From contig JAOAPI010000046.1 of NCBI GenBank assembly GCA_025462865.1, positions 79,517 through 143,516 on the forward strand: DNA of 64,000 bases. The letters are read 5' to 3'. Every line of letters starts with the position of its first letter. Positions within the stretch are counted from its first letter, which is position 1. A program made the translations under genes and the position numbers. The DNA comes from Candidatus Sulfotelmatobacter sp. (lineage in GTDB: Bacteria > Acidobacteriota > Terriglobia > Terriglobales > Acidobacteriaceae). This document shows, piece by piece, positions 8,762-17,216 of this stretch. The notes under the pieces were generated by a model that was given only the letters and a program-made list of their open reading frames with translations, was not told the DNA's origin and searched no databases.

Positions 8762-9910
8762 ATGACTCCAACCAAAGCCAGCACTCACACCCCGACCGGC
8801 GGATTTTCGCATGCCATGCGGCGGGAGATCTACGAACAACCACACGCCATCGCCAAGACTATCGATCAGCACCTGAAAAACGACATTCTCTTCCCCGGCG
8901 AACTGGATCCCATCGAAAGCGCGTTATTAACTTTTGAAAAGCTGATCATCGCCGCCAGCGGCTCCAGTCGTCACGCTGGACTGGCGGGCGAGATCATGAT
9001 CGAAGACCTCTCCGGCGTCGCCGTGGACGTGGAGTATGCCAGCGAATACTGCTATCGCTCGACCCATGCTGCGGTGGAACCCATCGTGATGGTGGTCACT
9101 CAGTCCGGCGAGACCGCGGACACGATTGCCGCCCAACGCGAAGCTCTGACCCGCGGCGTGAAGACCATTGCCGTCTCCAACGTGGCTGAGGCGACCATTC
9201 CCCGAGAGGCCAGCGCGGCGTTGATCACTGGAGCAGGACCAGAACTCGCCGTCCCGGCCACCAAGAGCTTCACCACTCAGGTCACCGTTCTCTACCTGAT
9301 GGCGTTATTCCTGGCTCGCAAACGTGGCCGGATGACCTCAGAAGTTACGCGTTCCTACCTGCAGCGCCTTCTGCGGCTGCCGGAAGCCATCGAGAGCAAC
9401 CTTCGCATCTGGGACGAACTGGCCGAGCAATTCGCGCAGAAGCATTTTCGGGCTGAGAAATTCTTGTACCTCGGACGAGGCGTGCACTACGCCATCGCGC
9501 GCGAGGGCGCCCTCAAGCTCAAGGAAATTTCTTATGCGCACGCCGAGGGTTATCCCGCCGGCGAACTGAAACATGGACCGAACGCCCTGGTCGATGAAAA
9601 ACTTCCGGTCGTAGTGCTGGCAACCTGCGACAAGCGCGATCCCGATTCCGTCCTGCGCTACCGTCGCACCCTTGAAGTGATGAAAGAGGTCAAGTCCCGT
9701 CGCGGACAACTCGTCACAGTGGCGACTGAAGGTGACACTGAAGTATCCGAAGTCGCCGACCATGTATTTTTCGTCCCGGCTGCGCCCGAGCTTCTACTTC
9801 CGATCCTCGAGGTCATTCCTCTCCAGCTATTCGCCTATCACGTCGCTACCGAGAAAGGGTATGACGTGGACCGCCCGCGAAACCTCGTGAAGTCGGTGGT
9901 CACGGAGTGA
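8762..9910 (+). CDS. GlmS-like double SIS-domain sugar isomerase lacking the glutaminase domain
   Basis: Protein of 382 residues equivalent to the C-terminal isomerase half of glucosamine-6-phosphate synthase. Two SIS domains are visible: ASGSSRHAGLAGE, TQSGETADT and PATKSFTTQ in the first, and EGALKLKEISYAHAEGYPAG then ELKHGPNALVD in the second, ending PRNLVKSVVTE. Residues matching the GlmS isomerase site (Ser/Thr of the TQSGET loop, Glu of KEIS, His of LKHG, Lys of LVKSV) are all present. There is no N-terminal Cys1 glutamine amidotransferase domain. It may therefore be an ammonia-using glucosamine-6-P synthase or deaminase (NagB-II-like), or an isomerase. The start could also be ATG 8735; starts further up run through the terminator. 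It overlaps the next gene by 4 bases. Confidence 0.85.
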   Translation: MTPTKASTHTPTGGFSHAMRREIYEQPHAIAKTIDQHLKNDILFPGELDPIESALLTFEKLIIAASGSSRHAGLAGEIMIEDLSGVAVDVEYASEYCYRSTHAAVEPIVMVVTQSGETADTIAAQREALTRGVKTIAVSNVAEATIPREASAALITGAGPELAVPATKSFTTQVTVLYLMALFLARKRGRMTSEVTRSYLQRLLRLPEAIESNLRIWDELAEQFAQKHFRAEKFLYLGRGVHYAIAREGALKLKEISYAHAEGYPAGELKHGPNALVDEKLPVVVLATCDKRDPDSVLRYRRTLEVMKEVKSRRGQLVTVATEGDTEVSEVADHVFFVPAAPELLLPILEVIPLQLFAYHVATEKGYDVDRPRNLVKSVVTE

Positions 9911-11370
9911 CCGGCAACGTTTCTCAGATCGATCTGCAAGCCGCCGCAAAAGACATCATGCGGCAACACGGTTTTGAACCGGACTTCCCACCGGAAGTTG
10001 GCCAGCAACTTGCACAATTGCGCGCAAACCCTCCGGCACTCACGGCGGGAGCCGACGTCCGCGATCTGCGTAATTTATTATGGTCCTCCATTGATAACGA
10101 CACTTCGCGCGATCTGGATCAGATCGAGGCGGCAGAAAAGTTACCGAACGGCGACGTCAAAGTTAGCGTCGGCATTGCCGACTTAGACGCCTTCGTCCCC
10201 AAGCAAAGCGCGATCGATCAGCACGCGGCAAAAGAAACGACGACCGTTTATGCCGGCATTCGCAACTTTCCCATGCTTCCCGAAGAGCTTTCCACCGGCA
10301 AGACTTCCCTGCTGGAAAATCAGGACCGGCTCAGCGTTGTGATCGAATTTGTAGTGGATAGCGATGGCCACGTTAAGACCAGCGACGTCTATCGCGCGCT
10401 CGTTCGCAATCACGCCCAGCTGCAATACAACTCCGTGGGAGCGTGGTTGGAAGGTAAGGGACCGGCCCCGGCAAAAGTTGCGGCCTCCGCGGATTTGCAG
10501 GTCCAATTGCATTTGCAGGACGAAGTTGCGCAGAAGCTCAAAACTCAACGCTACGAGAACGGAGCGCTCAATATCCAGACCGACGAACTCCGTCCCCTGA
10601 TGATGAACGAGCAGGTCGTCGACGTATTAAACCAGCAGAAAAATCACGCTACCGAGCTGATTGAAGACTTCATGATCGCCGCCAACGGGGTCGTGGCGCG
10701 CATGCTGGAAAAAGTTTCGTCGCTGCGCCGCATTGTGAAACAGCCTCAGCGCTGGGATCGCATTGTGCAACTGGCGGCAACCTACGGAGAGAAACTTCCC
10801 GCCGACCCAAATTCCAAGGCGCTCAACGATTTTCTAATCAAGCGCAAGGCGGCAGACCCCGATCACTTCGCCGACCTTTCCCTTGCAGTTATCAAATTGA
10901 TCGGCCCGGGAGAATATGTTCTCGAACGCCCGGGCGATCCCGCCCCCGGCCACTTCGGCCTGGCCGTACAGGATTACACTCACTCAACCGCCCCCAACCG
11001 CCGCTTCCCTGACATCGTGACTCAGCGGCTGGTTAAGGCAATGCTTGCTGGCCGGCCAAATCCTTACTCGGACGACGAACTTTCCGCCATTGCTGCCAAT
11101 TGCACTGAAAAAGAAAATGCTGCGAGAAAAGTGGAGCGGGAAATGTCGAAACGCCTGGCCGCTGCTGCCATGGAGCATCGTATTGGCGCTCTATTCGACG
11201 CCGTTGTGACGGGCGTGACCCCGCACGGAACCTTCGTCCGCGTAATGCAGCCGCGCATCGAAGGGTTGCTGGCTCAGGGGCAGCAGGGACTGGATGTCGG
11301 GGATAAGGTGAAAGTCAAACTCATTCGGACCGACGTGCAGCATGGCTTCATCGACTTCGCCCGCGTGTAG
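9907..11370 (+). CDS. RNase II/RNB-family exoribonuclease
   Basis: Protein of 487 residues starting at GTG 9907, whose GTGA overlaps the stop of the SIS gene, so translation is probably coupled. The RNB catalytic domain starts near residue 50: D63, D69 and D71 in IDNDTSRDLDQ line up with Asp201, Asp207 and Asp209 of E. coli RNase II, but the fourth aspartate (210) is Gln72. HFGLAVQDYTHSTAPNRRFP is the second conserved RNB block. The C-terminus (from about residue 425) is an S1-like RNA-binding barrel, GVTPHGTFVRV. It is shorter than RNase II/R (about 640-800) because it lacks the full N-terminal cold-shock domains. It is expected to degrade RNA 3' to 5' in the cytosol. Confidence 0.85.
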   Translation: MTGNVSQIDLQAAAKDIMRQHGFEPDFPPEVGQQLAQLRANPPALTAGADVRDLRNLLWSSIDNDTSRDLDQIEAAEKLPNGDVKVSVGIADLDAFVPKQSAIDQHAAKETTTVYAGIRNFPMLPEELSTGKTSLLENQDRLSVVIEFVVDSDGHVKTSDVYRALVRNHAQLQYNSVGAWLEGKGPAPAKVAASADLQVQLHLQDEVAQKLKTQRYENGALNIQTDELRPLMMNEQVVDVLNQQKNHATELIEDFMIAANGVVARMLEKVSSLRRIVKQPQRWDRIVQLAATYGEKLPADPNSKALNDFLIKRKAADPDHFADLSLAVIKLIGPGEYVLERPGDPAPGHFGLAVQDYTHSTAPNRRFPDIVTQRLVKAMLAGRPNPYSDDELSAIAANCTEKENAARKVEREMSKRLAAAAMEHRIGALFDAVVTGVTPHGTFVRVMQPRIEGLLAQGQQGLDVGDKVKVKLIRTDVQHGFIDFARV

Positions 11371-11405
11371 TTCGCGAGTTCACACAATCTGCAGTGCTGC
11401 GATTC

Positions 11406-11930
11406 TTAACTTCCTCCGTGCAGCCGATCAATGTCAGCATTGGTGTAGACGTGAGTCGCACGAGCCGCATGCGCTTTTTCATAAACTGCCGTTCCGCCCA
11501 AGGTCACTCCGTACCCACGATCCCGCAATGCTTGCGCTGTAGTCATCTGCGAAACCCCAGTATCCAACAGGCTTGCCGGAAGTTCCGTCAATGATACTTC
11601 GGAGGAAGGTTCAGCAGAACTGTTCTCGATGATGCTCATCGGAGCCCCGCCATAGTAAATAGGAAACAGGTCGATGCTGGGTAGAGCGCCGTCCGCTGGT
11701 GGTAAGACAGTTTTATTTTGTGCGCCGGCAATCAGAACTCCAGTCGCGTTGCTCGCACCCACTTCGAGCGGCGGCCCCTCGAGTGCGATAGAAGGCGTGG
11801 AAATCGGACGCGCGAACACCGGCGAACCATTCATCAGATATTGGGGGCCTTGCCCAAAATTCGTGTCCTGGCCCGTGACCAGAACGGCGGCGGAAAAAAT
11901 CAGCAGAGTGCAAACATAAGCAACGCGCAT
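11406..11930 (-). CDS. Small secreted protein of unknown function
   Basis: Protein of 174 residues. The start at 11930 has GGAGG just upstream and gives a signal peptide, MRVAYVCTLLIFSAAVLVTG; seven codons further up is an ATG without a site. The mature part is rich in Pro, Ser and Ala with no recognisable domain. Near the C-terminus, TTAQALRDRGYGVTLGG could be a short helix followed by a turn, and THVYTNADIDRLHGGS ends the protein. The gene converges on the exonuclease gene (35-base gap). I do not recognise it. Confidence 0.6.
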   Translation of the reverse strand: MRVAYVCTLLIFSAAVLVTGQDTNFGQGPQYLMNGSPVFARPISTPSIALEGPPLEVGASNATGVLIAGAQNKTVLPPADGALPSIDLFPIYYGGAPMSIIENSSAEPSSEVSLTELPASLLDTGVSQMTTAQALRDRGYGVTLGGTAVYEKAHAARATHVYTNADIDRLHGGS

Positions 11931-12002
11931 AAAGCCTCCACCAAGCGGCAAGTCCTGCTTATTATGACGCCGGAATGATGAAAATGCCAGAGTCGTTCGC
12001 CT

Positions 12003-12539
12003 CTAACTCCCGCTCTGGTCGCGGCTTTCCGCCTCGGTCAAACGCTGCTGGCGACGCTCCCGGCGTCCTGCGCGCAACAGGAAAAACATGTAAAACACGA
12101 TTCCCAGGTTGGCTGCAAAAACTACGGATCGAAGTACTGTGATCCCGCGTAGAAGTCCCCGAACCTCGAGCGGCAGAAGCAAGGTGCCCGAACCGAAAGC
12201 GATCCATTCCGCCCAGGTGCGTTGTTTCCACAGACCGTAGCCTTCGGTAAAGCGAAGCGCCGAATAAACAAATGCCAGTTTTGCCGCCGTCCACAAGCGC
12301 GTGTCAGTCAGGTTGTCGGCAAAATTTAGAAAAAGCTGTGCGACGTGCCGGTCCGTATTGATGTGAAGCAGCGCCAGCAGGCTTTCCGCCATCACCCACG
12401 CATCTTTTCGCACCAGCAAGATTGCGCACAGGCCAATCAACAAAACAAAGATGCCCTTGAGGAACTCCAGGCTGGCAACCGCCCGCAGCAGATTTTTCCG
12501 CGCGCGGTGGGTATCGATTTTCGTTGCGGGGGAAAGCAT
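12003..12539 (-). CDS. DUF2127-like integral membrane protein
   Basis: Protein of 178 residues with three or four hydrophobic segments (about residues 24-44, 80-95, 108-125, 135-155) and basic ends, so it sits in the inner membrane. The segments ASLEFLKGIFVLLIGLCAI and ALRFTEGYGLWKQRTWAEW are typical of the DUF2127 family of small four-helix membrane proteins. The C-terminal tail is charged (RRERRQQRLTEAESRDQ). Function of the family is unknown. It diverges from the pilin-like gene at 12685. Confidence 0.75.
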   Translation of the reverse strand: MLSPATKIDTHRARKNLLRAVASLEFLKGIFVLLIGLCAILLVRKDAWVMAESLLALLHINTDRHVAQLFLNFADNLTDTRLWTAAKLAFVYSALRFTEGYGLWKQRTWAEWIAFGSGTLLLPLEVRGLLRGITVLRSVVFAANLGIVFYMFFLLRAGRRERRQQRLTEAESRDQSGS

Positions 12540-12684
12540 GCTGCGTGCAAGGGAACTCTCAGATTACCACGCGCCGCTCGCCTTCGAGGCCTTCCCCCGG
12601 CTTCCTTACCTCCGTAACTGGAGCAGATTCCCTTCCGGTGACAAGATCGTTTATGGCAAGGGGTTTACTGTCAGGAGGTTCACT

Positions 12685-13680
12685 GTGAGAAAGTCCGGCG
12701 TAAAAAAGTTGGCAGGCTTATTGGTTTTATCATCGCTCGCTGGCACCGCCGCAGTGGCGCGACCGCGGGACACTCCAGCCACCTCCCAAACCGCCCGGCA
12801 GGCGCTGGTAGAAATGTTCTTCGGCAAGACTTCAGGAACCTTTGCGAAGCACTTGCCTGCCGCTACGCTCAGCGCTATCGAAAAGGCGGGCGCGTTGGAT
12901 ACCTTGCAGCAGTATTCGCTGCTCGCCCGCCAACTCCAGGCAAAGGGGAAAACCCTCGAAACATTTGATACTGGTTCCACCCTGCTTGTGGCCGAGGATG
13001 TTCAATCCAGCCAAAAATTTGAAATCCTAGTGGACAGCGATTCTCTGCGCGGAGACGAAGATAACATCGAAGTATCGTTCCAGACATACAAAGACAAGCA
13101 GCCGCAGCCAACTCCGTTTCTGCCTCGTATGGCTTTTGGGATGAAAATGGAATCGGGAGTGTGGAAGCTTAACGATATTCAGGTTACGGTGCGAGTGCCG
13201 CTGGCCGACCCTGATTTCCTCAAAGGCCTGACCCAGACAATGCAGGCACGAGCACAAGCCACGTCCGCAACGGCGATGCAATCCCACACCCAGCCCGCCA
13301 CAGCCAGTTTCGGCAGTGATGCAAGCGTGCTGGCCGCGATGCAATCCATTGTCAAAGCGGAAAACATTTACAGCAGCACGTATGGCATGATCGGCTACAC
13401 TTGCACGCTTTCCGATCTCGACGGCTTCGGCGGTGGCGAACCAAACCCGCATCAGGCCATGTTGATCCCTAGCGGTTTAGCCAGCGGTAAGAAATACGGC
13501 TACGTCTTTACGCTTTCGGGATGCACTGGCACGCCTGCCACCACTTTTCGCGTCGTGGCCGTGCCCAGCGTGAACGGCCTTGGACGCCGCGCATTGTGCT
13601 CCGACCAGTCAGGAGCGATCCGTTATTCGGCCGAAGGCAATTCCGCCACATGTATCGCCAGCGGCAGTCCCGTGCAATAG
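12685..13680 (+). CDS. Secreted protein with C-terminal type IV pilin-like domain
   Basis: Protein of 331 residues starting at GTG 12685, 6 bases after AGGAGG; the signal peptide follows (residues about 1-27, VKKLAGLLVLSSLAGTAAVA). Residues 28-210 form a mixed domain of unknown fold. Residues about 215-331 resemble the soluble head of acidobacterial type IV pilins: AENIYSSTYGMIGYTC, GKKYGYVFTLSGC, FRVVAVPSV and RRALCSDQSGAIRY, with four Cys probably in two disulfides. The hydrophobic pilin helix and the prepilin cleavage site are absent, so it is unlikely to be a normal pilus subunit. Its head is clearly related to that of the protein at 16071-16784. Role unknown. Confidence 0.75.
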   Translation: MRKSGVKKLAGLLVLSSLAGTAAVARPRDTPATSQTARQALVEMFFGKTSGTFAKHLPAATLSAIEKAGALDTLQQYSLLARQLQAKGKTLETFDTGSTLLVAEDVQSSQKFEILVDSDSLRGDEDNIEVSFQTYKDKQPQPTPFLPRMAFGMKMESGVWKLNDIQVTVRVPLADPDFLKGLTQTMQARAQATSATAMQSHTQPATASFGSDASVLAAMQSIVKAENIYSSTYGMIGYTCTLSDLDGFGGGEPNPHQAMLIPSGLASGKKYGYVFTLSGCTGTPATTFRVVAVPSVNGLGRRALCSDQSGAIRYSAEGNSATCIASGSPVQ

Positions 13681-13697
13681 GCATCTAGATTTCGAGT

Positions 13698-14729
13698 TTA
13701 GCGTTTCCGGGAGCGCACTGCAGCGCGGAGTTCATTTACGATCTCACGAGAAGCTCGGATAGCTGCGGCGTGCTGGTTTACGTTGAAAGAGATAGCGCCC
13801 ACGCGGGCATGGCCTCCTCCACCGTAGCGCTCGCAAATCTTGGCGAGGTTGACCACAGGCTCCTCCGGAGCCCACGGATTCGATCCCACTGATACCTTCA
13901 CTCGGAAGCTGCTTTTGCTCAGTCCGACGCTATAGATCGATTCGGGATGCAAGTAATAAGGTACAAACTTGTTATAGCCTTCAAGATCCTGATCGGTCAC
14001 GTCGAAGAAAATCGTCCCGTCAATACATTCGGCGCGCTGCTTGAGAATTTCCATCGAGAGTTCGTGGCGCCGCAGAAGCGGCGGTAGTAAAGGCGCTACG
14101 AATGGCTCTTCCAGAATTGCCGCCAGCGACTTCGTGGCCAGGAGCGGAATCAGGTTGGGCACAAACCGTTGGTCCGGCGCCGATTCGATCACCATGGTTA
14201 ACTTCATGGCCGGTTCCTTCATCTCCACTGCCGTCTTCGCGTCGGAATAGAGGGCCCCGTCAATAATGTCGGTCCAGCGTACGAGATCTTCCACCGGGGT
14301 CGGATCGAAGCCAAAGCGCTGCTGCGCGATCATGGCAATGAAACTGGTGCAGGACTTGAAGTCAGGATCGTAGAATTTCCGATTGCTCTGGTCGCGCTCG
14401 AAATGGGCCGCGTCGGCCGGAGACAGAAATGCGCTCTCGTGATGATCGAACCACCATGTGATCTTGGGCGAACTGGAGTACTTGAAGTCGACTATGGCAT
14501 TCTCGTCACCGTTAAAGTCAGATTCATTAAAGAGCGCTCCCGCGCGATGCAGAAGCCCAGAAAAGGTGAACTCGGCATCTTCCCGAATGCGCTCGCGATA
14601 AAAACGAGAGAACAGTGCCGCGGAGGAAGCCCCATCGAAACACTTGTCGTGGTAAAAGACTCTGACTTTCAATGAACGCCCCAGTGAGACAGAATTCCCG
14701 ACCAGCCGATGGCCTTCGATCCGGCACAT
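13698..14729 (-). CDS. DHH-family phosphoesterase
   Basis: Protein of up to 343 residues. Motifs of the DHH superfamily are visible: FYHDKCFDGASSAALF near the N-terminus (metal-binding Asp), FDHHES as the DHH motif, and GGGHARVGAISF as the C-terminal DHHA1 glycine-histidine motif. Members hydrolyse phosphodiester bonds in short oligonucleotides or cyclic dinucleotides, or act as exopolyphosphatases, with Mn2+. The true start may be TTG 14672 (product begins with KVRVFYHDKCFDG), which has GGGG upstream; the ATG at 14729 has no clear site. It converges on the pilin-like gene with a 17-base gap. Substrate not predictable. Confidence 0.85.
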   Translation of the reverse strand: MCRIEGHRLVGNSVSLGRSLKVRVFYHDKCFDGASSAALFSRFYRERIREDAEFTFSGLLHRAGALFNESDFNGDENAIVDFKYSSSPKITWWFDHHESAFLSPADAAHFERDQSNRKFYDPDFKSCTSFIAMIAQQRFGFDPTPVEDLVRWTDIIDGALYSDAKTAVEMKEPAMKLTMVIESAPDQRFVPNLIPLLATKSLAAILEEPFVAPLLPPLLRRHELSMEILKQRAECIDGTIFFDVTDQDLEGYNKFVPYYLHPESIYSVGLSKSSFRVKVSVGSNPWAPEEPVVNLAKICERYGGGGHARVGAISFNVNQHAAAIRASREIVNELRAAVRSRKR

Positions 14730-14893
14730 TTCGGAGAGCAGGGTAAAAGTTAATAGGTTTGACAGCTTAGAGGAAGAAAGTCAAGGGGAGTCGTCCGACG
14801 CAACTCCCGCGACCAATGCCGGAATGAATCGACTCCGGCGTGGTGTTCACAAAATGCGAGACTCTGTCTCAGTTCCCTTACCGGCAGCCTGCC

Positions 14894-15325
14894 CTATCCA
14901 GCCTGTTTTTCCGCCAGATCGCCGATCACGGGCAGTTTGTACATTTGGCCCTGGTTCGCTTTCAGCAGCAGAATGATCCAGACAACCAAGGCTCCCAGCG
15001 CGACTAATAAGTGCAAAGGAGCGGTGATGAAAATCAGGAACGGCACCACCGTCATTATCGAAAGCGCGATCTGGATGGCGACCACTGCCAGGCAAAAGAA
15101 AATACTTTGGAAGGAGTGGAACCGCACAAACCGGCTCTGGTTATAGGGCGGCGTCACCAGAAATACGATCGCTGGAATAAACGTGACGTAGGCCAGCATG
15201 CCGGCCACATTGTCGGCGAGGCCCGAGGTTGCAACGGATGGTGCGACCGCGGCCCCGCGACCGCACGCCGCGCACGTCGTCGCGCCATCGGCAATCGCTG
15301 CCCCACACATATTGCAAAATGCCAT
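14894..15325 (-). CDS. Zinc-ribbon membrane protein, DUF4870-like
   Basis: Protein of 143 residues; the start at 15325 has GGGGAGG upstream. Residues 2-18 form a zinc ribbon (CNMCGAAIADGATTCAACG), and the rest holds three hydrophobic helices with FVRFHSFQS between the first two and KANQGQMYKLPVIGDLAEKQ at the C-terminus. This is the DUF4870 arrangement, close to Tic20-like small membrane proteins. It is a paralogue of the next gene (15449-15907), sharing the FHS(F/L)Q and KLP(V/F)IGDLAE segments. Function unknown; it lies in a cluster of four zinc-ribbon genes. Confidence 0.75.
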   Translation of the reverse strand: MAFCNMCGAAIADGATTCAACGRGAAVAPSVATSGLADNVAGMLAYVTFIPAIVFLVTPPYNQSRFVRFHSFQSIFFCLAVVAIQIALSIMTVVPFLIFITAPLHLLVALGALVVWIILLLKANQGQMYKLPVIGDLAEKQAG

Positions 15326-15448
15326 TTGGAAACCTCCCCTGTTCGAGCTTTCAGTTAGGCCGCGCGGCTTCGCTCCCACGCAACGCTGCGGCAAAATACC
15401 AGAAAACAGGGGCCAAAGCAATCGCCAACTTTAATCGAGGATGGCAGC

Positions 15449-15907
15449 TTAAACACTAGCGGCGTGCTGTTCCGCCAGGTCGCCAATGAATGGAAGTTTG
15501 AACATCTCGCCTTGCAGGGCTTTCACCACCAGTACGATCCAAATCATGATGAATGCCAGGCTCACCACCATGGAGACCAGCCAGATCAGTAAAGGGCCGA
15601 GTGCCGGAACGAAGAACAGCACGATTCCCCCAACTCGAAGGATCGCTCCAATAATCACAGCAGCCAAAACTACTCCGAAGCACTGAAGCGAATGAAAGCG
15701 CACGAAGGAGTTTTTCTTATAAGGCGCCACAAGAAGAAACACGATTGCCGGCACTATGAAATAAGACAGGGCCCCGGCCAAGGTTTCGGGCAGCACCCCG
15801 ACCTTTCCTTGCGCCCGGGTGGCTGCAAGCATCGTGTGGCCGCAACCCGGACAAAAGCCTGCAGTGTCGGGCATTTGTGCCGCGCAGTGTGGGCAGGCAA
15901 GAGTCAT
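15449..15907 (-). CDS. Zinc-ribbon membrane protein, DUF4870-like paralogue
   Basis: Protein of 152 residues starting at ATG 15907 with GGAAG upstream. The open frame continues to 16264, but that part overlaps the divergent gene and is not real. A zinc ribbon (CPHCAAQMPDTAGFCPGCG) is followed by three or four hydrophobic helices with NSFVRFHSLQ and QGEMFKLPFIGDLAEQH, as in the neighbour at 14894-15325. It probably sits in the inner membrane with the ribbon in the cytosol. The two genes look like a tandem duplication, 123 bases apart and in the same direction. Function unknown. Confidence 0.75.
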   Translation of the reverse strand: MTLACPHCAAQMPDTAGFCPGCGHTMLAATRAQGKVGVLPETLAGALSYFIVPAIVFLLVAPYKKNSFVRFHSLQCFGVVLAAVIIGAILRVGGIVLFFVPALGPLLIWLVSMVVSLAFIMIWIVLVVKALQGEMFKLPFIGDLAEQHAASV

Positions 15908-16070
15908 GTTCTTCAAACTTCCTTTGCCGCGCACCTTATCAGAAGGCGGTGGCGTGAGGCAATCGGGTGTGAACCTATCTAGAGAATTGCCGCGCCTCCG
16001 GGGCGGTAGTACCGTTGTGAAAATTCGCATAAATCCAGATGTGTCACGCTCAGACTCGGAGGTGAACCGC

Positions 16071-16784
16071 GTGTTCTGTCCCGGCTGTGGCAACGACGTT
16101 GCGGTGGGCGAAAGATTCTGCAGAGTCTGCGGGAAGGAAGTCTCCGCTCCAGTAGCCGCCGCACCCGCAGTCGGAGCGCCAGCGAAAACAAGCGGAAAAG
16201 CAATCGCCAGCTTGGTCTGTGGACTCTTCCTCTTCGCCTTTCCCATGTCGATTCTGGCCGTCATATTCGGTCATCTCTCCCTGTCGGAGATCCGCAAGAG
16301 CGCCGGCCGTATTAAAGGAGAAGGCTTGGCGATGACCGGGCTTGTACTGGGCTACCTCGGCCTGGCGGCGATTCCCGTCATCCTGATCATCGCTGCAATT
16401 GCGATTCCCAATCTGTTGCGCGCGCGAATGGCGGCCAACGAATCATCAGCAGTAGGAGGAGTTCATACCTTGATGGTCGCTGAAGTCACCTACTCCAGCA
16501 ACCATCCGCAGGCCGGATATACCTGCAGTCTTTCCGAATTGGCTGGCGCCGGGTTGATCCAGGGAAACCTGGCAGCCGGACAGCAACATGGATATACCTT
16601 TGAGTTGTTAGGCTGCAGCGCGACGGAGGAAGGTGGCGCTAACAGTCAGTTCCGAATCGTAGCTTATCCCGTGACTCAAAACACGACAGGGAAGCGCGCC
16701 TTTTGTTCCGACGAATCGGGCATCATCAAAATGGATGGAAATGGATCACCGCAGGATTGCATGAGCAGCGGCTCCGCCATCTAG
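16071..16784 (+). CDS. Zinc ribbon - membrane (DUF4190-like) - type IV pilin-like fusion protein
   Basis: Protein of 237 residues starting at GTG 16071, 8 bases after GGAGG; starts further upstream lack a site. Order: zinc ribbon (residues 2-20, CPGCGNDVAVGERFCRVCG); Ala/Pro linker; two hydrophobic helices of the DUF4190 kind (SLVCGLFLFAFPMSILAVIF and the helix ending AAIAIPN), separated by HLSLSEIRKSAGRIKGEGLA. The second helix runs into IPNLLRARMAANESSAVGG, the exact conserved N-terminal region of type IV pilins, followed by a pilin-like head with four Cys (GYTCSLSEL, ELLGC, RAFCSDESG, QDC). A prepilin peptidase site (G-F-T-L-I-E) is missing. It probably displays a pilin-type head outside the cell membrane. 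Role unknown. Confidence 0.8.
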   Translation: MFCPGCGNDVAVGERFCRVCGKEVSAPVAAAPAVGAPAKTSGKAIASLVCGLFLFAFPMSILAVIFGHLSLSEIRKSAGRIKGEGLAMTGLVLGYLGLAAIPVILIIAAIAIPNLLRARMAANESSAVGGVHTLMVAEVTYSSNHPQAGYTCSLSELAGAGLIQGNLAAGQQHGYTFELLGCSATEEGGANSQFRIVAYPVTQNTTGKRAFCSDESGIIKMDGNGSPQDCMSSGSAI

Positions 16785-16833
16785 GCTCGGTTCGCAGGAA
16801 CGTCTCGCAAATTAGCGATCTTGGAGGAAATGC

Positions 16834-17202
16834 ATGTTCTGTACTCAATGCGGCGCCAGTAACGCGGACAACGCGACTGTTTGTGTGCAGTGCGGAAGAA
16901 ATTTACAGCCGGCTCCTCTCGCCGCACGGCCGGCCGCCATGACGTCCGCCGTCTACGTGCCAAATTACCTCGTCTTCGCGATCCTCACCACCGTTCTTTG
17001 TTGTCTGCCTGCGGGCATTCCCGCAATTGTCTATGCCGCTCAGGTCAATGGCAAACTCCAGGCTGGAGACATCGCCGGTGCGCAAGCCGCCTCGAAAAAC
17101 GCCAAGATGTGGTGCTGGATTGCTTTGGGTGCGGGCCTTGCAGTCGGCATACTTTATGGCCTTTTGATCGGCGCAGGGGTTATGAGTCGCATGCACCGCT
17201 AG
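16834..17202 (+). CDS. Zinc-ribbon CD225/dispanin-family membrane protein
   Basis: Protein of 122 residues; ATG 16834 has GGAGG 7 bases upstream. Residues 2-21 are a zinc ribbon (CTQCGASNADNATVCVQCG). Residues 40-118 have the CD225 (dispanin) layout: VPNYLVFAILTTVLCCLPAG, a first re-entrant helix, then IVYAAQVNGKLQAGDIAGA and a second helix. Bacterial CD225 proteins are small inner membrane proteins of unknown function, related to eukaryotic interferon-induced transmembrane proteins. It follows the pilin fusion gene by 49 bases and precedes the DUF2752 gene by 14 bases, so the three are probably one transcript. Confidence 0.85.
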   Translation: MFCTQCGASNADNATVCVQCGRNLQPAPLAARPAAMTSAVYVPNYLVFAILTTVLCCLPAGIPAIVYAAQVNGKLQAGDIAGAQAASKNAKMWCWIALGAGLAVGILYGLLIGAGVMSRMHR

Positions 17203-17216
17203 AGTTGAGTTTCTTA

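Noticed and set aside
15908..16264. Long N-terminus for the 15449-15907 zinc-ribbon protein
   Set aside because: It is antisense to the divergent pilin fusion gene; the family pattern begins at the zinc ribbon, Met at 15907.
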